Positions 56,203-64,000 of a stretch of DNA of 64,000 nt are shown here, one piece after another. Origin of the DNA: Sphingomonas sp. BGYR3 (GTDB taxonomy: Bacteria; Pseudomonadota; Alphaproteobacteria; Sphingomonadales; Sphingomonadaceae); the NCBI RefSeq assembly GCF_025153455.1, contig NZ_JANZNT010000001.1:124001-188000 (forward strand). Reading direction: 5' to 3'. Made by a program: the position numbers and the translations under genes. The notes under the pieces were generated by a model. It was not told the origin of the DNA, made no database searches, and saw only the letters and a list, made by a program, of their open reading frames with translations. Numbering within the stretch: position 1 is the stretch's first letter; each line of letters starts with the position of its first letter.

Positions 56203-57309
56203 ATGGCCGCTGACCCTCTGACCTCCGCTCCGATATCCGGACCGACGCAAAAGCGTGCGGATGGCGTGTGGCGGCTGGCTGCCGATGGCGCGATCATAGC
56301 CGTTTGCGATGGCCCTGCAACGCTGCTGGTGCCGACCGAATCGGTCCGCGTGCTGACCGTCGAACTTCCGCTGAAGTCTGCGGCACGGCGGGTTGAGGCG
56401 CTGCCCTATGCCGTGGAGGACCGGATTGCGGACCCGCTGGATGCGGTTCACCTCGCCCTGGGTCCGTCGGTTGGGCCTGATCTGTACCGGGTGGGGATCG
56501 TTCGCACGGCGGTGATTGCCGATTGGGTCGCGCGCGCTGAGGCGGCTGGCCTGGGCCATGCGCCGATGGTGCCCGATGCACTTGCCTTGCCGGAGCCGCC
56601 GGACGGGCAATGGGTGGTCGGGATCGACGGCGCGCGCGCGCTGGTGCGCGATGGGGCGGGCGGCGGGTTTGCCATGCCGCTGGCCGCGCTGCCCGCCGCA
56701 TGGCGCGCGGCTGGGCGTCCGGCTGTGCTGGCCGATGGCGACGGGTTGCCGCCGGAACTGGCAGCGGTGGCGACCCCGGTGCAGCCGTTCGACGCTGCCG
56801 CCAGCCTGGCCGTGCCCGCGCTCGACCTGCGTCAGGGGGCGTGGCAGCGCCAGTCGTCCGGCGATCCGCTGCTCCGGCGGCTGGCCTGGATCGTCGGGCT
56901 GGGCATTGCGGCGCATGTCGGCATCGCGGCGGCCGATACGGTGATGACCGGCGTGATTGCGGATCGGCGTGCCAATGACACGCGCGCGCTGGTTCAGCAG
57001 TTCGCGCCCGGCACGCCGATGGACGGTGATCTGGCCGATCGGGTGACGGCAATGCTGCCCGCGGCGGGCATGGGCGGGGCAACCGACCGGTTCCTGCCGC
57101 GTCTGACCCGCGTGGCGGGGGTTATCCAGCCACTGGTCCCCGCCGGTACGGTGCAGTCCGTTCGGTTCGAGGGGGATCGCATGATCCTGACCATCGATGG
57201 CGATGCGGCGCTGGCCGCGCGCATCCAGTCGGCACTGGCGGCGTCGGGCGTGCCGGGCACGGCAACCGGCGATGCTTCCGGCGTCGTAACCGTGACGGCG
57301 GGGGCATGA
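56203..57309 (+). CDS. gspL: T2SS protein GspL
   Basis: About 368 residues. The N-terminal actin-like cytoplasmic domain (VELPLKSAARRVEALPYAVE, VGIDGARALVRDG) is followed by one transmembrane helix (about residues 235-255) and a periplasmic ferredoxin-like domain. GspL recruits the ATPase GspE to the membrane. It is divergent from gspG. Start choice is uncertain: ATG 56203 (MAADPL) or in-frame ATG 56170. Only 9-42 bases separate it from the gspG start. Confidence 0.88.
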   Translation: MAADPLTSAPISGPTQKRADGVWRLAADGAIIAVCDGPATLLVPTESVRVLTVELPLKSAARRVEALPYAVEDRIADPLDAVHLALGPSVGPDLYRVGIVRTAVIADWVARAEAAGLGHAPMVPDALALPEPPDGQWVVGIDGARALVRDGAGGGFAMPLAALPAAWRAAGRPAVLADGDGLPPELAAVATPVQPFDAAASLAVPALDLRQGAWQRQSSGDPLLRRLAWIVGLGIAAHVGIAAADTVMTGVIADRRANDTRALVQQFAPGTPMDGDLADRVTAMLPAAGMGGATDRFLPRLTRVAGVIQPLVPAGTVQSVRFEGDRMILTIDGDAALAARIQSALAASGVPGTATGDASGVVTVTAGA

Positions 57310-57800
57310 TGCGACAGGTGATTGCCCGGCAGATGCCGACGCTGGACCGCGGCCTTTCGGCGTTCGACCGGTGGTGGGACCGCCTTTCCATCCGCGAACG
57401 GCGGATGGTGGCAGGGCTGGCCCTGATCCTCTCGCTAGTCGCTCTGGTCTTTCTGGTCGTCCGGCCGCTTCAGGCGGCACGGGCAGAGGCGCTGGCCGAT
57501 ATCCGCCTCCATGAAACGCTGAACGCCCGCATCCTGGCGGCCGGGCGGCTGGATGCAGCGCAGGCGGCGCCCGCCGGTTCGCCGGATCAGCTTGTCCAGC
57601 AGGCGGCGGGTCAGATGGGCGCGGCATTGACGGTGCAGGGCAACGGATATCGCCTGACGCTGACCGATGCGGATTATGCGCTGGTGGTCGGACAGCTGGG
57701 ACAGGTAACGCGCGGTGCGGGCCTGGCGGTCGCGCGGGCCGATCTGGTGCGGGGCAATGCCCCCGGCCGGGTCAGCGGAACGGTGGAGCTGGCACGATGA
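57306..57800 (+). CDS. gspM: T2SS protein GspM
   Basis: 164 residues. A cytosolic basic N terminus (LSIRERRMVAG) leads into one transmembrane helix (about residues 36-53: LALILSLVALVFLVV), a coiled coil and a ferredoxin-like periplasmic domain. GspM pairs with GspL in the platform. The ATG overlaps the gspL stop (ATGA), and the end overlaps gspE by four bases. Confidence 0.88.
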   Translation: MMRQVIARQMPTLDRGLSAFDRWWDRLSIRERRMVAGLALILSLVALVFLVVRPLQAARAEALADIRLHETLNARILAAGRLDAAQAAPAGSPDQLVQQAAGQMGAALTVQGNGYRLTLTDADYALVVGQLGQVTRGAGLAVARADLVRGNAPGRVSGTVELAR

Positions 57801-59302
57801 ACGACATGGCCGTCGCCCCCGCCATTCCGCCCCGCCGGGTGGGGTCCGCCATGATCCCCTATGGCTTTGCGCGGCGCAACGGCGTGATCCTGCGCATGGG
57901 CGAACAGAGCGCGGAATGCCTTTACCGGGCCAGTGCGCCCCTTGATGCGCTGATCGAGGCGCAGCGGATCGCGCCGGGCGTTGCCATGCAGCTGCTGGAC
58001 GAGGCGGCGTTCGACGCCGCGCTGAGTGCGACGTTCGGGGAGGGGAGCGCGGCGACGGCCGCCGATCTGGACATGGACGGCATGGACCTGGCTGCCCTGG
58101 CCGACAGCGTGGCGGCGGTCGACGACCTGCTCGATACGCGCGACGATTCGCCGGTCATCCGCCTGATCAACGCCATCCTGCTGGAAGCGGTGAAGGAAGG
58201 CGCGTCCGACGTTCATGTCGAAACGCAGGAAAAGCGGCTGTTCGTCCGGTTCCGCATCGATGGCGTGCTGCGCGACGTGGTGGAGCCGCAGCGCGCGCTG
58301 GCCCCCCTGCTGGTCAGCCGGATCAAGGTGATGGCGCGGCTCGACATCGCCGAAAAGCGGGTGCCGCAGGACGGGCGCGTCACGCTGCGCATCGGCGGGC
58401 ACGATGTCGATGCGCGTGTGTCCACCATTCCCACCCAGCATGGCGAACGGGTGGTCATGCGATTGCTGGAAAAGGGCAATTTGCGGCTCGACATGGCGGC
58501 GCTGGGGATGAGCGAGCGGGACCGCGCGGTGTTCGAACGGTTGCTGGAAAAGCCCAATGGCATGGTGCTGGTGACCGGCCCGACCGGATCGGGCAAGACG
58601 ACGACGCTCTATTCCGCGCTCAACCGGCTGAACGATCGCAAGCGCAACATCATGACGGTGGAAGATCCCATCGAATATGAACTGCCCGGCATCGGCCAGA
58701 CCCAGGTGAACCCGCGCACCGACCTGACCTTTGCCCGCGGCCTGCGCGCGATCCTGCGTCAGGATCCCGATGTCATCATGGTCGGCGAAATCCGGGATCA
58801 GGAAACGGCCAGCGTCGCCGTGCGATCCGCGATGACGGGGCATTTCGTGCTGTCCACGCTGCACACCAATTCGGCGATCGGTTCGGTCACCCGGCTGATC
58901 GACATGGGGGTGGAACGCTATCTGCTGGCACCCATGCTGGTCGGGCTGGTCGCGCAGCGGCTGGTGCGGCGGCTGTGCCCGGATTGCCGGCAGGAAGACC
59001 GGGCGACGGATGCCGATGCTGCTCTCCTCGGCGGGATGCTGAAGGCGGGCAAGAAGGTCTGGCGGCCGGTCGGCTGTCCCGCCTGTCATGGCGAGGGGTA
59101 TCGCGGCCGGGCGGGCCTGTACGAAGTCATTGCCGTGGACGATCAGTTTCAGGCGCTGGTCCATGAAGGCGCGTCCGAGGCGCAGCTGGAGCGGGTGGCC
59201 CGCAAATATGGCCCCAGCCTGCTGGAGGATGGCGCGCGCAAGGTGCGCGACGGCCTGACCACCGTCGAGGAAGTCGCCCGCGTGGTGCGGGACGAGGCCT
59301 GA
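57797..59302 (+). CDS. gspE: T2SS ATPase GspE
   Basis: 501 residues. The secretion ATPase powers pseudopilus growth. Walker A is GPTGSGKTT (residues 261-269), the Asp box is MTVEDPIEYE, Walker B is DVIMVGEIRD (325-334), and the His box is STLHTNSA. The zinc-binding tetracysteine is present as CPDC (394-397) and CPAC (427-430). The N1E domain that binds GspL is shortened. ATGA coupling to gspM; gspF follows after 3 bases. Confidence 0.96.
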   Translation: MNDMAVAPAIPPRRVGSAMIPYGFARRNGVILRMGEQSAECLYRASAPLDALIEAQRIAPGVAMQLLDEAAFDAALSATFGEGSAATAADLDMDGMDLAALADSVAAVDDLLDTRDDSPVIRLINAILLEAVKEGASDVHVETQEKRLFVRFRIDGVLRDVVEPQRALAPLLVSRIKVMARLDIAEKRVPQDGRVTLRIGGHDVDARVSTIPTQHGERVVMRLLEKGNLRLDMAALGMSERDRAVFERLLEKPNGMVLVTGPTGSGKTTTLYSALNRLNDRKRNIMTVEDPIEYELPGIGQTQVNPRTDLTFARGLRAILRQDPDVIMVGEIRDQETASVAVRSAMTGHFVLSTLHTNSAIGSVTRLIDMGVERYLLAPMLVGLVAQRLVRRLCPDCRQEDRATDADAALLGGMLKAGKKVWRPVGCPACHGEGYRGRAGLYEVIAVDDQFQALVHEGASEAQLERVARKYGPSLLEDGARKVRDGLTTVEEVARVVRDEA

Positions 59303-59305
59303 TCC

Positions 59306-60535
59306 ATGCCGGCCTTTGCCTATCGCGCTGCCGACCGGGCGGGCGCCACCCGAAAGGGGGTGGTGGAGGCATCCAGCCCCGCCGCCGCGCGCGCTCAGCT
59401 GCGCGATCAGGGGCTGTTGCCGCTGGCCGTCGATCTGGCGGCGGACCGGGGTGGCAGGACTGGAGCGGGTTTCAGCCTGCCGTCGCTGCGCCGGCGCGGG
59501 GTTTCCGCGCGGCAGCTGGCGACCATCACGCGCCAGATTGCGACGCTGGTGGGATCGGATATCCCGGTCGAGGAAGCCGTGCGGCTGGTCGCCCAGCAAT
59601 CCGAGGCACCTGCGGCGAGCGCCGTGCTGCTGGATGTGCGGGCCGCGATCCTGGACGGGCGGGGCTTTGCCAGCGCGCTGGGGCGGCATCCGCGGGTCTT
59701 TCCCGAATTCTACCGCGCATCGGTTGCGGCGGGCGAGCAATCGGGCACGCTGTCGCAGGTGCTGGCCCATCTGGCCGAATTCGTCGAACGCCGTCATGCC
59801 AATGGCCAGAAGATCCAGCTGGCGCTGCTGTATCCCGCGCTGCTTGCCGCGGTGTCCTTCGGCATGATGGTGCTGTTGATGGTCTATGTCGTGCCGGACA
59901 TCGTGCGGGTGTTCGTCAGTCGCGGTGCCGAGTTGCCGTTCCTGACCCGCGCGCTGATTGCGATCAGTGCGTTTCTGCAAGGCTATGGCCTGTATCTGCT
60001 GATCGGCGCGGCGGTCGTGGCGCTGGGCTATGCGCGCTGGGCGCGGGTGCCGGACAACCGGCTGCGCGTGCACCGGGCGTTCAACCGACGGCCGCCCTTT
60101 GCCCGGTTCAGCCGTCAGTTCAACGCCGCCCGTTTCGCCGGGTCACTGGCGACGCTTGTGGAAAGCGCGGTGCCGTTGCTGGAGGCATTGCAGGCGGCGG
60201 CGGCCGTCACGCCCAATCTGTACGTCCGTCAGGCCGCGCTGGGCGTTGCCGCGCGGGTGCGTGAGGGGGTCAGCCTGCGCGCGGCGATGCAGGAGGCGGG
60301 CGTGTTCCCCTCCATGCTGATCGCCATCGTCGCGTCGGGCGAAACCAGCGGCAAGCTTGGCCCGGCCCTCGGCCGGGCGGCGGATGAACTGGACCGCGAA
60401 CTGGATGCGTTGACCGCGACGCTGGTCTCGCTGGTCGAGCCGCTGGTGCTGCTGGTGATGGGCGGGCTGGTGCTGCTGATGGTGCTGGCGATCCTGTTGC
60501 CGATCATCAACCTCAACAATCTGGTCGCGCTATAA
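59306..60535 (+). CDS. gspF: T2SS inner-membrane protein GspF
   Basis: 409 residues. The two cytosolic GspF domains (RQIATLVGSDIPVEEAVRLV and QFNAARFAGSLATLVESAVPLLEAL) are each followed by hydrophobic segments, giving the three membrane helices of the family. GspF is the central platform protein that probably turns with the pseudopilus. The convergent gspN end overlaps by six bases. Confidence 0.95.
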   Translation: MPAFAYRAADRAGATRKGVVEASSPAAARAQLRDQGLLPLAVDLAADRGGRTGAGFSLPSLRRRGVSARQLATITRQIATLVGSDIPVEEAVRLVAQQSEAPAASAVLLDVRAAILDGRGFASALGRHPRVFPEFYRASVAAGEQSGTLSQVLAHLAEFVERRHANGQKIQLALLYPALLAAVSFGMMVLLMVYVVPDIVRVFVSRGAELPFLTRALIAISAFLQGYGLYLLIGAAVVALGYARWARVPDNRLRVHRAFNRRPPFARFSRQFNAARFAGSLATLVESAVPLLEALQAAAAVTPNLYVRQAALGVAARVREGVSLRAAMQEAGVFPSMLIAIVASGETSGKLGPALGRAADELDRELDALTATLVSLVEPLVLLVMGGLVLLMVLAILLPIINLNNLVAL

Positions 60536-61222
60536 TTGCTTCTGGATCGTCACCCCGGCGGGAATGCCCAGAAAGGGGAGGTCGGCGGCGCCATCGGGCG
60601 TCATGGTGACGGCCAGGCGGCCATCCCCGGCCAGCTTTGCCTCGATCAGCGTGCGGCGCTGCTGCGCCTGCGGGGCCACGCGGATCACGCTTTGACCGCC
60701 GACCTGTTCGGCCGTTATGCGCAGCGCCGGGACGGTGGTGCTCGTGCCCGGTGTCGCCTTGGCCCAGCACTGGCCGGGTTCGGTGACGATCAGGCCACTG
60801 GCCGCCGCCGATCCGCCGGTGGACAGCCGGTCCCAATCGATACGCATGACCATGTCGCACTGAAAGGGCAGGGCCTGCGCCGCCGCCGCGATCAGGCCGA
60901 ACCGCGCCGTGCCGCTGACCTGATCGACCGTCCATCCGCCAGCCGACAGCAGCGCCCGTCCGCCAAGATCGGTGTCGGTCCCGGTTGCCTGCCAGTCTGC
61001 GGCAAAGCCCAGATTGGCCAGCGAGCGCAGCGGCGCCCAATCCCATGCCGCGCGGGTGCCCCCGGCAATGCCCACTTCGCCGTTCCAGATCGTGCCCGCA
61101 ATGCCGGTGCGCCATGGTCGGTTTTTCAGGACGACGCTGGCCGGCACCGTAGCGACCATGGCAACGACGTAGCAGGCTGTTCCCCACAGGGTGAACCGGA
61201 TAAGGGTGCGCCGCGCCACCAT
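60530..61222 (-). CDS. gspN: T2SS protein GspN
   Basis: About 230 residues. An N-terminal signal-anchor (about residues 9-30: TLWGTACYVVAMVATVPASV) precedes a beta-rich periplasmic domain with GIAGTIWNGEVGIAGG, the GspN signature of the GTLW/GW type, and ends LPFLGIPAGVTIQKQL. GspN is a less conserved T2SS part of unknown role. It faces the opposite way to gspF and the following gene, with 23 bases between its start and the next ATG. Confidence 0.85.
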   Translation of the reverse strand: MVARRTLIRFTLWGTACYVVAMVATVPASVVLKNRPWRTGIAGTIWNGEVGIAGGTRAAWDWAPLRSLANLGFAADWQATGTDTDLGGRALLSAGGWTVDQVSGTARFGLIAAAAQALPFQCDMVMRIDWDRLSTGGSAAASGLIVTEPGQCWAKATPGTSTTVPALRITAEQVGGQSVIRVAPQAQQRRTLIEAKLAGDGRLAVTMTPDGAADLPFLGIPAGVTIQKQL

Positions 61223-61245
61223 GCGCGGGGCGGAAGGAGTCGAGC

Positions 61246-62304
61246 GTGAATCGCCGTCAGTTGCTGCACCTGTCATCGGGACTGATGCTGTCGTCACTGC
61301 CATGGCTGGTCGATCCCCTGTTGGCCCAAAAGGCAAAGGCGAAGGGCGACAAGCGCCCCATCGCCCTGTTGCTGCCGCTGACCGGCGAATATGCCGCGCT
61401 GGGCACTAGCATGAAGCAGGCAGCGATGCTTGCCCAAATCAATCAGGGGGCGGATGCCGCCGCGCTGATGACGCTGGATACCGGCAGCACGGGCAAGGGC
61501 GCGAGTGCGCAGGCAACGGCCGCGATCCGGCGCGGCGTTGCCATGCTGATCGGCCCGCTGACCGGGGGCGAGACGGCCGCGGCCGGGGCCGCCAATGCCA
61601 GACGGGTGCCGATGATCGCGCTGACCAACGATCCGGCAAGCCGTGCGGCGGGGACACAGATTTTCGGGATCACGGCAGGTCAGTTGACCAGCGCGGTGCT
61701 GCGCTATGCCCGCCAGCGCGGCGTTCGCCGGGTGCTTGTGATCGGCGATGGCGGCGCATGGTCCGTGGCATCGGCGGCGGCGGCCACTGCGCTGCGTGCC
61801 GAACTGGGCATCGAATTGAGCGCCATCGACGTCATGGCGGGCCAGCCGCTACCCGGCGCGGGGGAAATGCCCGATGCGGTGTTGCTGCCCAGCAGCGATG
61901 ACCGGGCGCTGGCCGCTGCCCGCCAGATACAGGCAAGCGGCGTGCAATTGCTGACCACGATGCAGGGGCTGGATTACCGGCCGGAGGCACTGGCCGCGCT
62001 GAAGGGTGCATGGCTGGCCAGCATCGACCCGGAGACGTTCAGCGGCTTTGCCAGCGCCTATGAGGCACGCAATGGCGGCAATCCCGGCGCGCTGGCCGCG
62101 CTGACCTATGACGCCACGACCATCGCCCTTCGCCTGCGGGCGACCGGCCCGATCAGCACGAACGCTCTGTTCGATCCCACCGGGTTCGATTGCATCACCG
62201 GTCCGGTCCGGTTTCGTACCGATGGCAGCTGCGCGCGCCAGTTCGCGATCCTGGTCGGCACGGGCGATGGCTATGATAAGGCGGCGGTGAGCCAGGGAAC
62301 ATGA
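61246..62304 (+). CDS. Periplasmic-binding-protein fold (type 1) protein within the T2SS locus
   Basis: 352 residues. A signal peptide (about 1-28, ending LLAQ) is followed by a type 1 periplasmic-binding-protein fold: RPIALLLPLTGEYAALGTSM, the MLIGPLTGGETAAAG segment and YARQRGVRRVLVIGDGGAW. It resembles the LpoA-like penicillin-binding-protein activators and branched-chain amino-acid-binding proteins; neither assignment is secure. It starts at a GTG at 61246 with an AAGGAG site. Its stop overlaps gspJ (ATGA), so it is co-translated with T2SS genes, which suggests a role in the apparatus or its placement in the cell wall. Confidence 0.72.
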   Translation: MNRRQLLHLSSGLMLSSLPWLVDPLLAQKAKAKGDKRPIALLLPLTGEYAALGTSMKQAAMLAQINQGADAAALMTLDTGSTGKGASAQATAAIRRGVAMLIGPLTGGETAAAGAANARRVPMIALTNDPASRAAGTQIFGITAGQLTSAVLRYARQRGVRRVLVIGDGGAWSVASAAAATALRAELGIELSAIDVMAGQPLPGAGEMPDAVLLPSSDDRALAAARQIQASGVQLLTTMQGLDYRPEALAALKGAWLASIDPETFSGFASAYEARNGGNPGALAALTYDATTIALRLRATGPISTNALFDPTGFDCITGPVRFRTDGSCARQFAILVGTGDGYDKAAVSQGT

Positions 62305-62855
62305 TCGCCCCGCGGCCGTCCGAACAGGGCTTTACCCTGATCGAGCTGATGATTTCCCTTGGCCTGTTCGCACTGATTGCGGTGGCCGGGCTGGCGATGG
62401 TCGACGGCATTTTGGGCGTGCAGGCGCGGACCGAGGTTCGGCTGGACCGGTTGTCCGATCTGCAACGGGCGATGCTGGTGATCGACGGCGATCTGGATGC
62501 GGTGGCCAATGGGGATGTGAACGGCACGGCCGACGCCCTGTCCTTTGTCCGCAGCGCGCCGGGCATGGGCGGCCCGGCGCTGCCGATCCGTTATGCGCTG
62601 ACCGACGGCGTTTTGATGCGGATGGCGGGGCCGCAGCCGCAGATGCTGTTGCGCGGGGTTACCGGCGTCCGCTTTCGCTATCTGGGCGAGGGATGGTCCG
62701 AACGCTGGCCGGTCGAGGGGGGGCAAACGCCGTCCTGGCCGCGGGCGGTGGAGGTGGTGATGACGCTGGCCCCCGGTTCCGGCCCGCAGGGGAGCCTGCG
62801 CCGGCTGGTCGAACTGCCGGAACGGCCACCGGTGACCGAGACGAGGCAGCCATGA
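62301..62855 (+). CDS. gspJ: T2SS minor pseudopilin GspJ
   Basis: 184 residues. Cleavage SEQG|FTLIELMISLGLFALI with Glu +5 (Glu15), then a globular domain ending RLVELPERPP. Fits GspJ by position and by the RLDRLSDLQRAMLVIDGDL segment. It forms the tip complex with GspI and GspK. Coupled to the binding-protein gene and to gspK by four-base overlaps. Confidence 0.92.
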   Translation: MIAPRPSEQGFTLIELMISLGLFALIAVAGLAMVDGILGVQARTEVRLDRLSDLQRAMLVIDGDLDAVANGDVNGTADALSFVRSAPGMGGPALPIRYALTDGVLMRMAGPQPQMLLRGVTGVRFRYLGEGWSERWPVEGGQTPSWPRAVEVVMTLAPGSGPQGSLRRLVELPERPPVTETRQP

Positions 62856-63769
62856 CGTCATCTTCGCCGCCATCCGCCGGGTCGCCCCCCACCGAACCGC
62901 CAGCGTCCGAACAGGGCATGATCCTGGTCAACGTCCTGATGTTCGTGGCGATCGCGTCGGGGCTGGTCCTGCTAATGATCAACCGTGAGGAGCTGGCGCT
63001 CGACAGGGCGCTTCGGGTCAGCGAGGCGGCGCGCGCAATGGCGGTGGTGCGCGGCGGGGAGGGGTCGGCCATTTCGGCGCTGCAACGCGATCTGGCGGCG
63101 GGGGCGGACGTGGATCATCGCGGCGAACCCTGGGCGGCGATTGCCGAAACCGGGGTGTCGATCGACGGCGGGACGTTTGACCTGGCGGTGTCCGATGCGG
63201 AGGGGCGGTTCAACCTCAACAACCTGATGTCCGGCGACGTCATCGAAACGATCCGGTTCCAGGATATCGGCAAGGCAGCGGGCCTGACCGAGGATCAGAT
63301 CGTGCAGGCGATCGGGCTGGTCCGCACATATGGCCCCATCACCGATGTCCGTCCGTTGCGACAGGCGCAGATCGACCCGGCCACGCTGACGCGGCTGGAG
63401 GCGATGGTGACGGCATTGCCCGGCCGGACGACGATCAACGCCAATGCGGTATCGCCGGAATTGCTGAGCGTGCTGCTGAACAATCCCGACATTGCTTCGC
63501 GAATGATTGCCCTTCGCGAAGGGGACGGCCAGTTGTCGGTCGACGATGTGGCGGCCGCCGGCGCATCGCTGCCAACGGGCGTCGGCCTCAATTCCTCGAC
63601 CTTCTGGGTGCGCACGCGCGTCCGGATCGGGGATACGGTGCAACAGGGCGCGACCCTGCTGAAACGCCGGCGTGACGGACCGGAACAGACGCCGATCGTC
63701 CGCGCCGTGGCGCGCTGGCGGGGCGCTAGTCTGCCGCCCGGCGTGCCGGAATTTCCCCCGCCGCGCTGA
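62852..63769 (+). CDS. gspK: T2SS minor pseudopilin GspK
   Basis: 305 residues, larger than other pseudopilins as usual for GspK. Cleavage [12 protein letters not shown] at Gly22; the +5 residue is Asn, consistent with GspK lacking Glu5. The body contains [11 protein letters not shown], the GspK metal-binding type motif, and helix-hairpin-helix-like repeats such as [19 protein letters not shown] and [10 protein letters not shown]. It caps the pseudopilus. ATGA overlap with gspJ. Confidence 0.92.
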   Translation: MTSSSPPSAGSPPTEPPASEQGMILVNVLMFVAIASGLVLLMINREELALDRALRVSEAARAMAVVRGGEGSAISALQRDLAAGADVDHRGEPWAAIAETGVSIDGGTFDLAVSDAEGRFNLNNLMSGDVIETIRFQDIGKAAGLTEDQIVQAIGLVRTYGPITDVRPLRQAQIDPATLTRLEAMVTALPGRTTINANAVSPELLSVLLNNPDIASRMIALREGDGQLSVDDVAAAGASLPTGVGLNSSTFWVRTRVRIGDTVQQGATLLKRRRDGPEQTPIVRAVARWRGASLPPGVPEFPPPR

Positions 63770-63819
63770 TCCTGCCGCTTGCCGGTTTCCCCCGTGCGGC
63801 GCACCGGCTAAACCGGGGC

Positions 63820-64000
63820 ATGACCGAACCCATGACCTATGGGCGCTATCTCGCCCTTGATGCGATCCTATCGGCGCAGCATCCGCTGTCCGACCGGCAT
63901 GACGAGCTGTTGTTCGTCATCATTCACCAGACCAAGGAATTGTGGCTGAAGCAGATCATTGCAGAGCTGACGGCCGCCATCCCGCTGATCGATCAGGACC
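63820..64000 (+). CDS. kynA: Tryptophan 2,3-dioxygenase, partial (N-terminal part)
   Basis: The first 60 codons only; the gene runs off the window end. [20 protein letters not shown] and [17 protein letters not shown] are the hallmark N-terminal residues of TDO, including the active-site His of the HQT motif. TDO opens the indole ring of tryptophan to give N-formylkynurenine. ATG 63820 or 63832. Likely start of a kynurenine pathway gene set. Confidence 0.9.
   Translation, partial: MTEPMTYGRYLALDAILSAQHPLSDRHDELLFVIIHQTKELWLKQIIAELTAAIPLIDQD

Noticed and set aside
57674..60073. 799-codon frame antisense to gspE and gspF
   Set aside because: Both sense genes are certain; this is an antisense shadow despite its length.

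Overview
The window is a gene-dense, high-GC chromosomal segment that looks like an alphaproteobacterium of the order Sphingomonadales. The reasons are the pckA/chvI/chvG/hprK/rapZ/PTS gene order, single-cysteine DksA, a DUF1465 (RcdA-type) protein, HdaA, DUF465 small proteins, and close relatives of typical Sphingomonas proteins throughout. I see no phage, insertion sequence, CRISPR array or plasmid gene; apart from one tRNA everything is protein-coding.

Layout. 1-2.2 kb: small regulators (DksA-like, PilZ, two DUF465 proteins, DUF1465). 2.2-8.6 kb (minus): MaoC hydratase and a complete RND efflux operon (adaptor, pump, outer-membrane lipoprotein). 8.9-10 kb: a GH130-like glycosidase/phosphorylase, then tRNA-Glu(CTC). 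10.3-17.3 kb: minus-strand operon chvI-chvG-hprK-rapZ-EIIA-HPr-trmH, divergent from pckA; it joins an envelope/acid two-component system to a regulatory PTS and gluconeogenesis. 17.4-26.5 kb: MscS channel, DUF885 hydrolase, NfeD and SPFH proteins, CitE-like lyase, guaB, a membrane microprotein, an RsmB-type methyltransferase and a TPR protein. 26.5-32 kb (minus): lptD-surA-pdxA-rsmA, the classical outer-membrane assembly cluster. 32.2-34.7 kb: pepA-holC and ndk. 34.7-37.4 kb (minus): a membrane protein, purN fused to a MmcQ/YjbR-like domain, and purM. 37.4-43 kb: a translationally coupled run DUF2066-like, hdaA, ppk1, ppx. 43-47.8 kb: I78 inhibitor lipoprotein and RNase D (minus), aspS, a TetR regulator with a coupled small lipoprotein.

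47.8-63.8 kb is the most distinctive part: a type II secretion (T2SS) locus split over both strands. gspD-C-I-H-G run on the minus strand, gspL-M-E-F on the plus strand, then gspN (minus), a periplasmic-binding-protein-fold gene, gspJ and gspK (plus). No prepilin peptidase (gspO) lies here. Convergent to gspD is a three-gene mini-operon that looks like a second inner-membrane L/M/C (PilN/PilO/PilP-like) set. Next to it is a PhoX-family phosphatase with a Tat signal, a lipobox and an Ig-like extension: a plausible T2SS cargo under phosphate control. I consider the extra L/M/C set, the embedded binding-protein gene and the Tat-lipoprotein phosphatase together as the best candidate for an under-described variant system. 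The window ends inside a tryptophan 2,3-dioxygenase gene.

Functions, family names and operon claims come from reading the translated sequences; no database search was run. Start codons are uncertain where stated.
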